From Candidatus Methylobacter titanis (GTDB lineage Bacteria; Pseudomonadota; Gammaproteobacteria; Methylococcales; Methylomonadaceae), in contig JAQSDX010000015.1 of NCBI GenBank assembly GCA_029946125.1, forward strand, positions 1 through 63,349: a stretch of DNA of 63,349 nt, read 5' to 3'. Every line of letters starts with the position of its first letter. The stretch's first letter is position 1. Under the pieces are notes generated by a model that was not told the DNA's origin, made no database searches, and saw only the letters and a program-made list of their open reading frames with translations. A program made the translations under genes and the position numbers. Shown piece by piece: positions 55,163 to 63,349 of this stretch.

Positions 55163-56776
55163 TCAACGGCGCTCAGTCGGACACGGAGTCAAAACTGTAT
55201 TTTGTGCAGGTTTGCTGTTATCGGTTTCAGGATAGTCCAGCGTGTAATGTAATCCGCGGCTTTCCTTGCGCTGCTGTGCACAACGGATGATTAATTCGGC
55301 GACAATGACCAGATTGCGCAATTCCAGCAAATCACTGGTCACACGAAAATTACTGTAATATTCGGCAATTTCCTTTTTAAGCAATTCGACGCGATTCATT
55401 GCCCGACTTAAGCGTTTATCCGTTCTGACGATGCCGACATAGTCCCACATAAAACGGCGCAATTCATCCCAGTTGTGAGAAACAACCACTTCTTCATCGG
55501 AATCACCGACTTTTGATTCATCCCAATCCGGGATAGGCGGTGGCGGTGAAATGCCGAGCAAGTTCTGCAAAATATCCTCGCTGGCCCGTTCTGCGAACAC
55601 CAGACACTCCAATAACGAATTGCTGGCCATTCGATTAGCGCCGTGCAAACCGGTACAAGCAACTTCGCCTATCGCATAAAGATTGGCAATGTCAGTACGG
55701 GCATAGCTGTCGGTTAACACGCCGCCGCACGTATAATGCGCGGCCGGAACCACAGGAATAGGCTGCTTGGTGATGTCTATGTCAAACTCAAGACACTGCT
55801 GGTAAATCGTCGGAAAATGCTCGCGTATAAACTGTTCTGATTTGTGACTAATATCGAGATAGACGCAGTCTATGCCGCGTTTTTTCATTTCATGATCGAT
55901 GGCTCGGGCCACAATATCCCGAGGCGCCAATTCCTCTCTCGGATCAAAATTCTGCATGAAAGGTGAGCCGTCCGGCAGGATTAACTTGCCGCCCTCGCCT
56001 CTTACCGCTTCACTGATCAGAAAAGAATGTGCATGCGGATGATAAAGACAGGTCGGATGAAACTGCATAAATTCCATATTGCTGACGCGACAACCTGCGC
56101 GCCAAGCCAATGCGATGCCATCGCCGGTTGCACTTTGCGGGTTGGTGCTGTAAAGATAAGCCTTGCTGGCGCCGCCGGTTGCCAGAACCACGACACGAGC
56201 CGCTATCGTCCTGACCTGCTGCTTTGTTGAGTCTAAAACATAAGCGCCCAAAATCCGTTTTTTAGCTTCCCTGGAACTGGTAATTAGTTCCACCACATTA
56301 TGGTGCTCGAACAGCTCGATATTGGCGTGTTCCCGAGCGCGTTCAATCAGCGATAAAGACACCGCCTTACCCGTAGCGTCGGCGGTATGCACGATGCGGC
56401 GGTGAGAATGCCCGCCTTCCCGGTTTAAATGCAGCTTTGATTCCCCGGATGGGGTCTGCTCCTGAGTAAAAACAACACCCTGTTCCCTCAACCAGTCTAT
56501 GGAACTTTTACCATGAGTCACCGTCAAGCGTACAATTTCGGGATCACAGAGTCCGGCACCGGCATCCAGCGTATCTTCGATGTGCGACTCAATCGAATCA
56601 TCGGCACCGAAAACGGCGGATATACCGCCTTGTGCATAATAGGTGCTACCCGCAGTCAAGGCAAATTTTGACAGCACAGCAATACGCATCGAATGCTCAG
56701 CCAGTTTAAGCGCCAAGGTTAAACCAGCGCCGCCGCTGCCAATAATAAGGACATCGTAATTTTGGAAATTAGGCAT
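55163..56776 (-). CDS. nadB: L-aspartate oxidase
   Basis: 537 residues. The FAD-binding start [16 protein letters not shown], the [14 protein letters not shown] block, and [25 protein letters not shown] are characteristic of NadB, which oxidises aspartate to iminoaspartate in the first step of NAD synthesis. The C-terminal helical domain ([14 protein letters not shown]) matches too. Alone in its unit here; nadA and nadC are not in the window. Confidence 0.95.
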   Translation of the reverse strand: MPNFQNYDVLIIGSGGAGLTLALKLAEHSMRIAVLSKFALTAGSTYYAQGGISAVFGADDSIESHIEDTLDAGAGLCDPEIVRLTVTHGKSSIDWLREQGVVFTQEQTPSGESKLHLNREGGHSHRRIVHTADATGKAVSLSLIERAREHANIELFEHHNVVELITSSREAKKRILGAYVLDSTKQQVRTIAARVVVLATGGASKAYLYSTNPQSATGDGIALAWRAGCRVSNMEFMQFHPTCLYHPHAHSFLISEAVRGEGGKLILPDGSPFMQNFDPREELAPRDIVARAIDHEMKKRGIDCVYLDISHKSEQFIREHFPTIYQQCLEFDIDITKQPIPVVPAAHYTCGGVLTDSYARTDIANLYAIGEVACTGLHGANRMASNSLLECLVFAERASEDILQNLLGISPPPPIPDWDESKVGDSDEEVVVSHNWDELRRFMWDYVGIVRTDKRLSRAMNRVELLKKEIAEYYSNFRVTSDLLELRNLVIVAELIIRCAQQRKESRGLHYTLDYPETDNSKPAQNTVLTPCPTERR

Positions 56777-57095
56777 TTAGATTAAAGGAAGCCAACAAGA
56801 TAAATGAGAGGAAGATTATTGTACTAACACGCTTAGTTATTATTGATGGATAATAAAGCTTTTTAGTGTGATAACACAATTTTATATCAAATACTTGGAT
56901 TAAGGCGATTTCCTGCGAGGAACATACCCAACTATTTAATAACTGATGTTGCAGGCCTTCAGAAAAATCAAAAGGTGTAGCAAATCGCAAAATTTGTAAC
57001 TCATTGATTTTTCATTATGGGCGCTTAACATCAGTGAATAATTAGAAAATAGTACACCGGTGACACGAAGTAGACTGATAGAATAGAATCCATGC
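56777..57095. other. Intergenic stretch between nadB and the DegP-like gene, left part
   Basis: AT-rich, with no convincing gene on either strand. It holds a CGCTTAACATCAGT string near 57023 that resembles one end of the inverted-repeat element at 57096-57190. Confidence 0.4.
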
Positions 57096-57190
57096 ACTGA
57101 TGTTACGCGCCGACTAGTATCTATTAATAACTTACCGTCATTTTTTGCTCTTTAAGTTATTAATTTTTGGTTTACCTGCGTAACATCAGT
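57096..57190. mobile_element. MITE-like element with 13-base terminal inverted repeats
   Basis: ACTGATGTTACGC at 57096-57108 has its perfect complement at 57178-57190. Inside, ATTAATAACTTA (57123-57134) and TAAGTTATTAAT (57153-57164) form a second perfect inverted repeat. The 95-base unit has no reading frame. It could be a mobile miniature element or a structured regulatory site. Confidence 0.55.
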
Positions 57191-57385
57191 TATTCATTAA
57201 GATGACCGATACAATCATTAAGACACCATAAAGTATATGCCGAACTTCGCTTCGGCCTTTTGAAAAACCCATTCAACCCCGTCGTACAGTGCTATCCGCG
57301 TTCCATTCATAAAGTCAGCATCTGCTGAATAGTTACGTTATTTTTTAATATAAGTTATTTCATTAAGTAGTAAATGGAGATTTTT

Positions 57386-58792
57386 ATGCTCAAAAATGTT
57401 AAGTGGTATTTTTTTCTGATCGTTTTGTTTACTCAAAGCGTATTAGCACAATTACCGGATTTTACCGAAATGGTAAAAACCAATGGTGTAGCCGTGGTCA
57501 ACATCAGCACCACCCAAAAAGCGCTGCCTGAGACTGAAAACGCCCCCGAAGAAGAACAGCCGCTGCCGGAAGGCATACCTCCCGAACTGGAAGAGTTTTT
57601 TAAACGTTTTTTAAATGAGCAGGGCGACGGTTATGCTCCCAAAGATACAACGTCCTTAGGCTCGGGATTTATTATTTCAGCGGACGGTTACATTTTAACC
57701 AATCATCACGTAGTAAAAGATGCAGATGAAATTGTGGTTAAATTTTCCGACCACAGAGAACTGACCGCCAAACTCATCGGCTCCGATGCGCGTACCGATG
57801 TTGCGCTCTTAAAGGTCGAGGCTAAAGACTTGCCTGCTGTGGCCATCGGCGAGCCAAATAAACTACAGGTCGGTGAGTGGGTTCTGGCAATAGGTTCACC
57901 GTTTGGATTTGAGCAATCAGTCACAGCCGGCATAGTCAGCGCCAAAGGGCGCAGTTTGCCCGGCGGCAACTATGTGCCCTTTATACAGACCGACGTAGCC
58001 ATCAATCCAGGTAATTCAGGCGGGCCGTTGTTTAATATGGAAGGCAAAGTCGTTGGCATCAACTCCCAAATTTACAGCCGTACCGGCGGTTTTATGGGGC
58101 TTTCATTCTCCATACCTATGGACGTGGTGATGAATGTTGTCGATCAAATAAAAGTCACCGGTAAAGCAGCGCACGGTTGGCTAGGCGTTCAGATACAAGA
58201 CGTAACACGAGAACTAGCCGAATCATTCGGCATGAAAAAACCACAGGGAGCGTTGATTTCCAAAATCCTGCCCGGCAGTCCTGCAGAACAAGCCGAATTG
58301 CAAATTGGCGATATTATTACCGAATTTAACGGTCAGTCGATTGAAAGTTCAGGTGATTTGCCACCCATGGTCGGCATAACGCCGATCAATGACAAAGCCA
58401 CCTTAAAAATTATCCGTCAAGGTGAGATTAAAACCATTAACTTTAAAGTCGGCCTATTGCCAGATGAAATTAATACATTAGCGGACGCTAAAACAGCGCC
58501 AAAACTTCCCCATAACCGACTGGGTGTTAACGTCATTGATTTAACCGATGCACAAAGAGAGGCTTTGCAGATAACTAAAAACGGCGTGTTGGTGCAGGAT
58601 GTCGCTAAAGGTACCGCCCAAAGTGCCGGAATTCAGCGTGGCGATGTTATTTTACGCATTCAAAACAACATCATCCGGGATGCCGCCGATTTTGAAAAAA
58701 TCGTCAAAAAACTCCCTACCGGTAAATCAGTTGCTGTTTTGATTCAGCGTCAGGGCAACCCAATATTTCTGGCGATTAAAGTGGATAAGTGA
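57386..58792 (+). CDS. DegP/MucD-like periplasmic serine protease
   Basis: About 468 residues from the ATG at 57386, with GGAG at nine bases; an ATG at 57374 is also in frame. A signal peptide (YFFLIVLFTQSVLAQ) sends it to the periplasm. The HtrA catalytic triad is visible: His in TNHHVVKDADE, Asp in TDVALLKVE, Ser in NPGNSGGPLFN. Two PDZ domains follow (about 265-355 and 375-468; GDIITEFNGQ and GDVILRIQNN). It degrades or refolds damaged envelope proteins. The start fits a DegQ/MucD-type gene in a single-gene unit. Confidence 0.92.
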   Translation: MLKNVKWYFFLIVLFTQSVLAQLPDFTEMVKTNGVAVVNISTTQKALPETENAPEEEQPLPEGIPPELEEFFKRFLNEQGDGYAPKDTTSLGSGFIISADGYILTNHHVVKDADEIVVKFSDHRELTAKLIGSDARTDVALLKVEAKDLPAVAIGEPNKLQVGEWVLAIGSPFGFEQSVTAGIVSAKGRSLPGGNYVPFIQTDVAINPGNSGGPLFNMEGKVVGINSQIYSRTGGFMGLSFSIPMDVVMNVVDQIKVTGKAAHGWLGVQIQDVTRELAESFGMKKPQGALISKILPGSPAEQAELQIGDIITEFNGQSIESSGDLPPMVGITPINDKATLKIIRQGEIKTINFKVGLLPDEINTLADAKTAPKLPHNRLGVNVIDLTDAQREALQITKNGVLVQDVAKGTAQSAGIQRGDVILRIQNNIIRDAADFEKIVKKLPTGKSVAVLIQRQGNPIFLAIKVDK

Positions 58793-59025
58793 ACTACTCC
58801 TACCTAAAGAAAGGAGCTTCCAGCTTCAACGGGGCGATGCTCGGCATAATGCGGAGTCTAAAGCCCCCTCGACTGGCAGTACCGGATATTCCCTCCGGCA
58901 GGCTGAATTATCAGCACGGGAAAAATCGTACACGGATACAAAGACAAAATCAAGAGCGTCCTTACATCACCCATCTGAAGGAAGGGGTTTTAAGGACAAA
59001 ATGGATAATCAGCGATATTTTCACT
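58789..59025. mobile_element. Internally deleted IS200/IS605-like (PATE) element
   Basis: Starts with the stem-loop GAACTACTCCTACCTAAAGA then AAGGAGCTTCC, a form I associate with one end of IS200/IS605 elements, and about 160 bases on has TTACATCACCC...GGGGTTTTAAGG, resembling the other end (compare 8-44 and 23474-23508). No tnpA or tnpB remains between them. Its left end overlaps the last codons of the protease gene. Assigned by resemblance only. Confidence 0.45.
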
Positions 59026-59081
59026 GACTAAGATTACTCACGCGCATACCATAACCGCGCTCGAACAAGCATTCCAGGAAC

Positions 59082-59127
59082 GTGCATCATTTAATTGGCA
59101 GAGAGATTGCCAACTTACTTGATGCAC
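59082..59127. repeat. Nested hairpin before topB's 3' end
   Basis: GTGCATCA/TGATGCAC outer arms and TTGGCA/TGCCAA inner arms. No T-run on either strand; possibly a transcription end signal for the convergent genes, or a repeat. Confidence 0.5.
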
Positions 59128-59131
59128 ATGA

Positions 59132-61543
59132 CTAACGCCCCGCAAAATCCATTTCAACTTTCCCCTCAACCAGTTTCAGATTGGCTTCGAACTCGGTGCC
59201 CTTAACAGATTTAAAGCCTTTTAAGATTCCCGTTTCCCCCTTGCTGAGTAATTTTTTCGCCATCGCTGCGGTGATTTTTTTATGAGCAACAACTTTCCAA
59301 ATCGTCATTTTGCAGCCGCTACGCCATTCGCTACAGCCGTAGGCTTTTGCGGTTTCAATGATCTTGCCGTTACAGAGCGGGCAATCGGCAAGGGCTGCTA
59401 TTACCGCAGACCGATGCCCGGATTCGGCTTTGACGTACCCTGTTTCGCCCTGTTTATTGAGCGTCAATTGGGCATTAAACACTTCATCGTCGAGCTTGAT
59501 CGCGTAACCGTGCAAAGTACGGCTGTTTTGCAACAATTGGCAAGCCATGTCCCGTGTCACCGGTACGCCATACATGTCTTTCCATAGCACAAACCGGCAA
59601 CCGGCTTTCCAGTCGCTGCAACCGTAGCCTTTCCTGCCTTCGATGATGGGTTTTTGGCACAACGGACAGTCGCCCAAACGGCTTTGATCGTAAAGCGGCT
59701 TGTCCGACTCGTCTTTTATTTTCTGGGTAAATTGAATGATTTCGGCCATGAACCGATCGGGATCGTAATCGTTGTGTTCTATTTTTTTGAGTTTGGCTTC
59801 CCATTCGCCGGTCATGGACGCTGACTTTAACCTGTCGTCAGCGATGATGGAGATAAGATGCCGACCGGAATCGGTGCTTAACAGCGTCTTTTTTTGCCGC
59901 TGGATATAGTTACGCTTAATTAACACCTCAATAATCGAGGCTCGGGTTGCCGGGGTGCCTAAGCCTTTTTCTTTTAACGCTTCTTTAAGCTGTTCGTCGT
60001 CGCAGGTTTTACCGGCCGATTCCATCATACTCAGCAAGCTCGCTTCGTTATACGGCTTTGGCGGCGTAGTTTTGCCCTGATTGATCGACGGCTGTTGCGG
60101 GCCGGTTTCACCCTTGACAAAGTTGGGCAGGATTTTTTGCGCCTTATCGGACTGACTCGACGCATCGTTTTTATACAAGGCCTGCCAGCCTGGCGATTCA
60201 ATGATCGTGCCGGTGGTTTTAAACTTTACTGCGGCTGTGGAGGCGACTTCAGTCGCCCTTTGACCAACAGGTTTCTCGCTGACTGGGAGACTAAAGTCGC
60301 CCCCACAAATATACCCCCTACAAACCTCGCCTAGCACGGTAGTAATTTGCTTGATGCAGGGCGGATAAAACGCCGCAATAAACCGCTGGACTATCGCTTC
60401 ATAGACTTTGGCTTCATGCCCCGACAACGAACCCGGTAATAGGGTCGTGGGTATAATCGCATGGTGATCGGTGACTTTGGCATCATTAAATATACGGCTG
60501 CTCAGCGTCAGTTTATCGAGATTGAGTAATTCGATTTGCGGTCCAAAATTCGCGCTTAATTTGGTCAACAAGGGTTTCATCCCCGGCTTCATGTCGTTGG
60601 TTAAACAACGGCTGTCGGTACGCGGATAGGTGACGTGTTTTTTCTCGTATAACTGTTGGGTGCAGCTTAGGGTTTGCTCGGCGGTCAGACCGTGGCGTAT
60701 GCTCATATCTTTTTGCAGATCGGTCAAATCATATAATAACGGTGGGCTAAGCGTTTCCTTCTTGCCTTTGACCTCGGTAATCTGAAAATCCCGTCCCTCG
60801 ATTTGGCTTAGTCGCGTTTCTGCATCGGTTTTGTGATCGAATCGCCCGCCGACATATTGAAAGTCGGCATCCCGGTATAGGGTATGCAATTCCCAAAAAT
60901 CTTTAGGTATAAAACTACTGATGTCCGCATCTTTTTGCACAATAATCGCCAATACCGGCGTCTGCACCCGACCTATCGTCCATAAACTGCCTTGATGACC
61001 GAACTTTAGCGTATACAGCCGCGTGGCATTTAAGCCGACTATCCAGTCTGATTCGCTACGACATTTGGCGGCGCGATAAAGTCCATCGTAAGTATGACCT
61101 TCTTGCAACTGAGTAAAACCTTTGCGTATCGCCTCGTCGGTTAAGGAGCTGATCCAAAGACGTTTGAACGGTTTTTCAATACATCCTGTCCAGGACAAGA
61201 TATACCTGAAAATCAATTCCCCTTCCCTTCCCGCATCGGTCGCACAGATAATTTCATCGGCCGCTTTGAACAAATGTCTAATGATGTTGAGCTGTTTTTG
61301 CGCCGAGGCATCACCTCTGGCTTTTAAGCCGAATGGTTCGGGAATGATGGGCAGGGATTCCAACGACCAGCGTTTCCATGATGGGTCGTATTCATCCGGT
61401 TCTTTCAGTTCGACCAGATGACCGAACGCCCAGGTAATTTGATAGCCGTTGCCCTCAAAATAGCCGTCGCGTTTGTTGTTGATTCCCAGGCATTTGGCGA
61501 TGTCGCGAGCGACTGAGGGTTTTTCGGTCAGGATGACTTTCAT
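59132..61543 (-). CDS. topB: DNA topoisomerase III with C-terminal zinc ribbons
   Basis: 803 residues. TOPRIM domain: MKVILTEKPSVARDIAKCLG, then CATDAGREGELIFRYIL. The catalytic Tyr lies in KKHVTYPRTDSRCL. Core type IA motif TIGRVQTPVLAIIV is present, and the C terminus carries two similar cysteine-containing modules (CPLCQKPIIEG... and CPLCNGKIIET...) beyond the normal TopB core. It relaxes and decatenates single-stranded-gap DNA. Residues about 408-437 are an insertion in frame made from a palindromic repeat. Confidence 0.92.
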   Translation of the reverse strand: MKVILTEKPSVARDIAKCLGINNKRDGYFEGNGYQITWAFGHLVELKEPDEYDPSWKRWSLESLPIIPEPFGLKARGDASAQKQLNIIRHLFKAADEIICATDAGREGELIFRYILSWTGCIEKPFKRLWISSLTDEAIRKGFTQLQEGHTYDGLYRAAKCRSESDWIVGLNATRLYTLKFGHQGSLWTIGRVQTPVLAIIVQKDADISSFIPKDFWELHTLYRDADFQYVGGRFDHKTDAETRLSQIEGRDFQITEVKGKKETLSPPLLYDLTDLQKDMSIRHGLTAEQTLSCTQQLYEKKHVTYPRTDSRCLTNDMKPGMKPLLTKLSANFGPQIELLNLDKLTLSSRIFNDAKVTDHHAIIPTTLLPGSLSGHEAKVYEAIVQRFIAAFYPPCIKQITTVLGEVCRGYICGGDFSLPVSEKPVGQRATEVASTAAVKFKTTGTIIESPGWQALYKNDASSQSDKAQKILPNFVKGETGPQQPSINQGKTTPPKPYNEASLLSMMESAGKTCDDEQLKEALKEKGLGTPATRASIIEVLIKRNYIQRQKKTLLSTDSGRHLISIIADDRLKSASMTGEWEAKLKKIEHNDYDPDRFMAEIIQFTQKIKDESDKPLYDQSRLGDCPLCQKPIIEGRKGYGCSDWKAGCRFVLWKDMYGVPVTRDMACQLLQNSRTLHGYAIKLDDEVFNAQLTLNKQGETGYVKAESGHRSAVIAALADCPLCNGKIIETAKAYGCSEWRSGCKMTIWKVVAHKKITAAMAKKLLSKGETGILKGFKSVKGTEFEANLKLVEGKVEMDFAGR
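60236..60322. repeat. Palindromic repeat captured in frame in topB
   Basis: 87 bases whose reverse complement includes GTGGGGGCGACTTTAGTC, matching the REP near 23562 at most positions, and arms GGGCGACTGAAGTCGCC. In topB it encodes a 29-residue insert between GEV and AAVKFKTTG, where TopB proteins normally run on without a break. Confidence 0.7.
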
Positions 61544-61591
61544 GAGTACATATTACAGGTTAATGATACGTAACACCTAGCCTGCGACTTA

Positions 61592-62962
61592 TTATTTGAC
61601 AATCTTGTAGCAAGGCAAATATTTCTTCCCCGGCAACTTCATTCGATGTTGCGCGACAAATGAGGCCAACAACGAATCCATCAGCGCCATGATGTCTTCA
61701 TCGCCGCGAATTTCGAAATGCCCATATTGTTCGATGGCGCGTATACCCTCATCTTTTACATTACCCGCCACGATGCCGGAGAACACACGGCGCAGGTTCG
61801 CGGCAAGCTGGTGATTTTCCTGATCCTTGTGCAAGGCCAGATTTCTCATGTTGTCATGCGTCGGTATAAACGGCTGTTGAAACCCATGGTCGATCTTAAG
61901 CAGCCAGTTAAAATAGTAGGCATCGCCATTTTCTTTACGAAATTGGCGTACCTGCTGGATGCCTGCATGCATTTCCCAAGCTACCAGCACCGGATTATCA
62001 ATAATGATTTTGTAACGCTGTTGTGCCGATTTACCCAAGGTGCCCGCAATAAACCGGTCTATTTCCTTGAAATACTCTTCTGAACTGTCAGGACCGGAAA
62101 ATATCAGTGGAAACGGCATGTCTTTATTCTCGGGATGTAGCAGAATACCGAGCAGATAAAGTATCTCCTCCGCCGTACCTGCACCGCCGGGAAACACCAC
62201 AATACCATGCCCGGTACGAACAAAGGCTTCCAAACGTTTTTCAATATCCGGCAGGATCACCAGTTCGTTGACTATCGGATTAGGCGATTCGGCGGCAATA
62301 ATGCCGGGTTCGGTTATCCCCAAATACTGGCCGTTTTTTATCCGCTGTTTGGCATGGCCTATGGTCGCTCCCTTCATCGGACCTTTCATCGCACCCGGTC
62401 CGCAACCGGTGCAAATATCCAGGCCGCGCAAGCCCATCTCGTGGCCGACGGTCTTGGTGTAATCATATTCCTTGCGGCTGATCGAATGTCCGCCCCAGCA
62501 CACCACCAGATTTGGCGTAGTCATCGGGCGTAGAATATTGGCGTTGCGCAAGATATGGAATACGGCGCTACTGATGCCGGCCGAACTGTCCAGATCGAAC
62601 CTCGGGTTATTATTGATCTCGTCGCTGACATAGATAATGTCGCGCAGCACCGCAAACAAATGTTCATTGATACCTTTGATCATTTTGCCATCTACAAAAG
62701 CATGAGCGGGGGCAGACTTAACGTCCAACTTGATTCCGCGCTGCTCCTGAACGACGCGTATCTCAAAATCGGGATAGCGTTCCAGCAATTCCTTGCCGTC
62801 ATCCATGGTGCTGCCGCAGTTTAATACCGCGAGCGAGCAATTGCGAAATAACAGGTACAAGCCGCCCTGACTGGTATCTAGTAGCTTAGTGACTTCGGCC
62901 ATGGACAATACATCCAGACGGCCTTGAGGAGTGATGCGTGCGTCAACTACTTGGTGTTTCAT
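61592..62962 (-). CDS. ppnN: Pyrimidine/purine nucleotide 5'-monophosphate nucleosidase
   Basis: 456 residues, the size of PpnN (YgdH). The LOG (lysine decarboxylase-like) domain has the GGAGTAEEILYLLGIL motif (PGGxGTxxE) and a GCGPGAMKGPMKGATIGH phosphate-binding loop. DUF4478/DUF3412-like flanks are present at N and C termini. It hydrolyses NMPs to base plus ribose 5-phosphate and in E. coli is stimulated by (p)ppGpp. Confidence 0.9.
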   Translation of the reverse strand: MKHQVVDARITPQGRLDVLSMAEVTKLLDTSQGGLYLLFRNCSLAVLNCGSTMDDGKELLERYPDFEIRVVQEQRGIKLDVKSAPAHAFVDGKMIKGINEHLFAVLRDIIYVSDEINNNPRFDLDSSAGISSAVFHILRNANILRPMTTPNLVVCWGGHSISRKEYDYTKTVGHEMGLRGLDICTGCGPGAMKGPMKGATIGHAKQRIKNGQYLGITEPGIIAAESPNPIVNELVILPDIEKRLEAFVRTGHGIVVFPGGAGTAEEILYLLGILLHPENKDMPFPLIFSGPDSSEEYFKEIDRFIAGTLGKSAQQRYKIIIDNPVLVAWEMHAGIQQVRQFRKENGDAYYFNWLLKIDHGFQQPFIPTHDNMRNLALHKDQENHQLAANLRRVFSGIVAGNVKDEGIRAIEQYGHFEIRGDEDIMALMDSLLASFVAQHRMKLPGKKYLPCYKIVK

Positions 62963-63079
62963 GATGTTCCTTTTAATTATTTACCCGTGATTACCGGCAA
63001 TCACATTATTTTTATTCATTCGGCATTCATCAAATGCCGGATATTCTTTAACTCAAATCAACCATCATGGACTATAAGT

Positions 63080-63349
63080 ATGAATACCATCGCTAAAAAA
63101 ACACTGCTCATCGGTTTTGCGCTGTTGCTTTCAGCTTGTGTTCATTATCCACAGCAGCACCAACAGCATTCGTATTATCCTAGCACTAGAGGTTATAGCA
63201 GTGGATATACCATTATGCACAGAAACTACTACGGCGAAAGACCGGATCATTATCAAAGAGGCCATGGCAGAACCGATTATTCACATCATGATCGTCATGA
63301 TCGTCATGATCGTCATGATCGTCATGATCGTCATGATCGTCATGATCGT
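63080..63349 (+). CDS. Lipoprotein with His-Asp-Arg tandem repeats (cut by window end)
   Basis: 90 codons visible, incomplete at the right edge. MNTIAKKTLLIGFALLLSAC is a lipoprotein signal with lipobox Cys at about 20. The mature part is Tyr/His/Gln-rich and ends in seven exact copies of the nine-base unit CATGATCGT (63287-63349), giving HDR repeats. His- and Asp-rich tails may bind metal. Function unknown; repeat number is probably unstable. Confidence 0.7.
   Translation, partial: MNTIAKKTLLIGFALLLSACVHYPQQHQQHSYYPSTRGYSSGYTIMHRNYYGERPDHYQRGHGRTDYSHHDRHDRHDRHDRHDRHDRHDR

Noticed and set aside
63287-63349. CRISPR-like array
   Set aside because: The units are nine bases with no spacers and lie in a coding frame; this is a coding tandem repeat.
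1-63349. Firm assignment to a methanotroph
   Set aside because: No methane monooxygenase or methanol dehydrogenase genes are visible, so only the gammaproteobacterial level is supported.

Overview
This 63.3 kb window is chromosomal DNA from a gammaproteobacterium. The housekeeping set supports this: TsaB, a YoaA/DinG-type helicase, NagZ, Hpt with an MTA/MTI phosphorylase, a SlyD-like FKBP, GreB, GshA, TrpS, NadB, a DegP/MucD-like protease, TopB and PpnN. Sulfide-oxidation genes, polyphosphate metabolism and very abundant REP-type palindromes resemble what I know of methanotrophic Methylococcales (Methylobacter-like). No methane-oxidation gene is present, so that placement is only a guess.

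Layout. 1-650 holds repeat remnants. 0.8-12.9 kb: tsaB, a YoaA-like helicase, a Tat-exported Met-rich multicopper oxidase, a large zeta-toxin-like protein with a Fic-like motif, an amidohydrolase, a TonB receptor and an AraC regulator. 13.1-19.0 kb: a sulfide/persulfide module made of a sigma-54 activator and, divergently, a -24/-12 promoter followed by persulfide dioxygenase-rhodanese, a sulfide:quinone reductase-like protein and a SulP transporter. 19.1-27.7 kb: a His-rich membrane protein, HIT, FliL-like, nagZ-hpt-MTIP, slyD, greB, tRNA-Ser(UGA), an APS/PAPS reductase and gshA.

28.0-43.2 kb is the most distinctive region: a type II secretion/MSHA-like pseudopilus locus behind a candidate sigma-54 promoter. 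It encodes three prepilin-like proteins (one with tandem two-cysteine repeats), a small secreted protein, GspL/PilN-, GspM/PilO-, GspF- and PilP/GspC-like proteins, a secretin with an extra C-terminal domain resembling DUF3438 of integrative conjugative elements, an outer-membrane beta-barrel, and a GspE-type ATPase whose N terminus carries both c-di-GMP-binding motifs of a PilZ domain. A REP-associated tyrosine transposase, flanked by its own REPs, sits between the last two prepilin genes.

43.3-47.3 kb is a MoxR-DUF58-transglutaminase operon with two single-base frame disruptions. 47.5-63.3 kb holds a two-domain PPK2 protein, a secreted-type nuclease, DUF1249, a QueD-like protein, PilZ, trpS, a dynamin-like GTPase, a lipoprotein, nadB, a DegP-like protease, topB (with a palindromic repeat captured in frame), ppnN and a repeat-containing lipoprotein cut by the window end.

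Short palindromic elements (REP/MITE/IS200-IS605-like) are present throughout, several inside or between operon genes. All family assignments come from reading motifs by eye; no database search was run.
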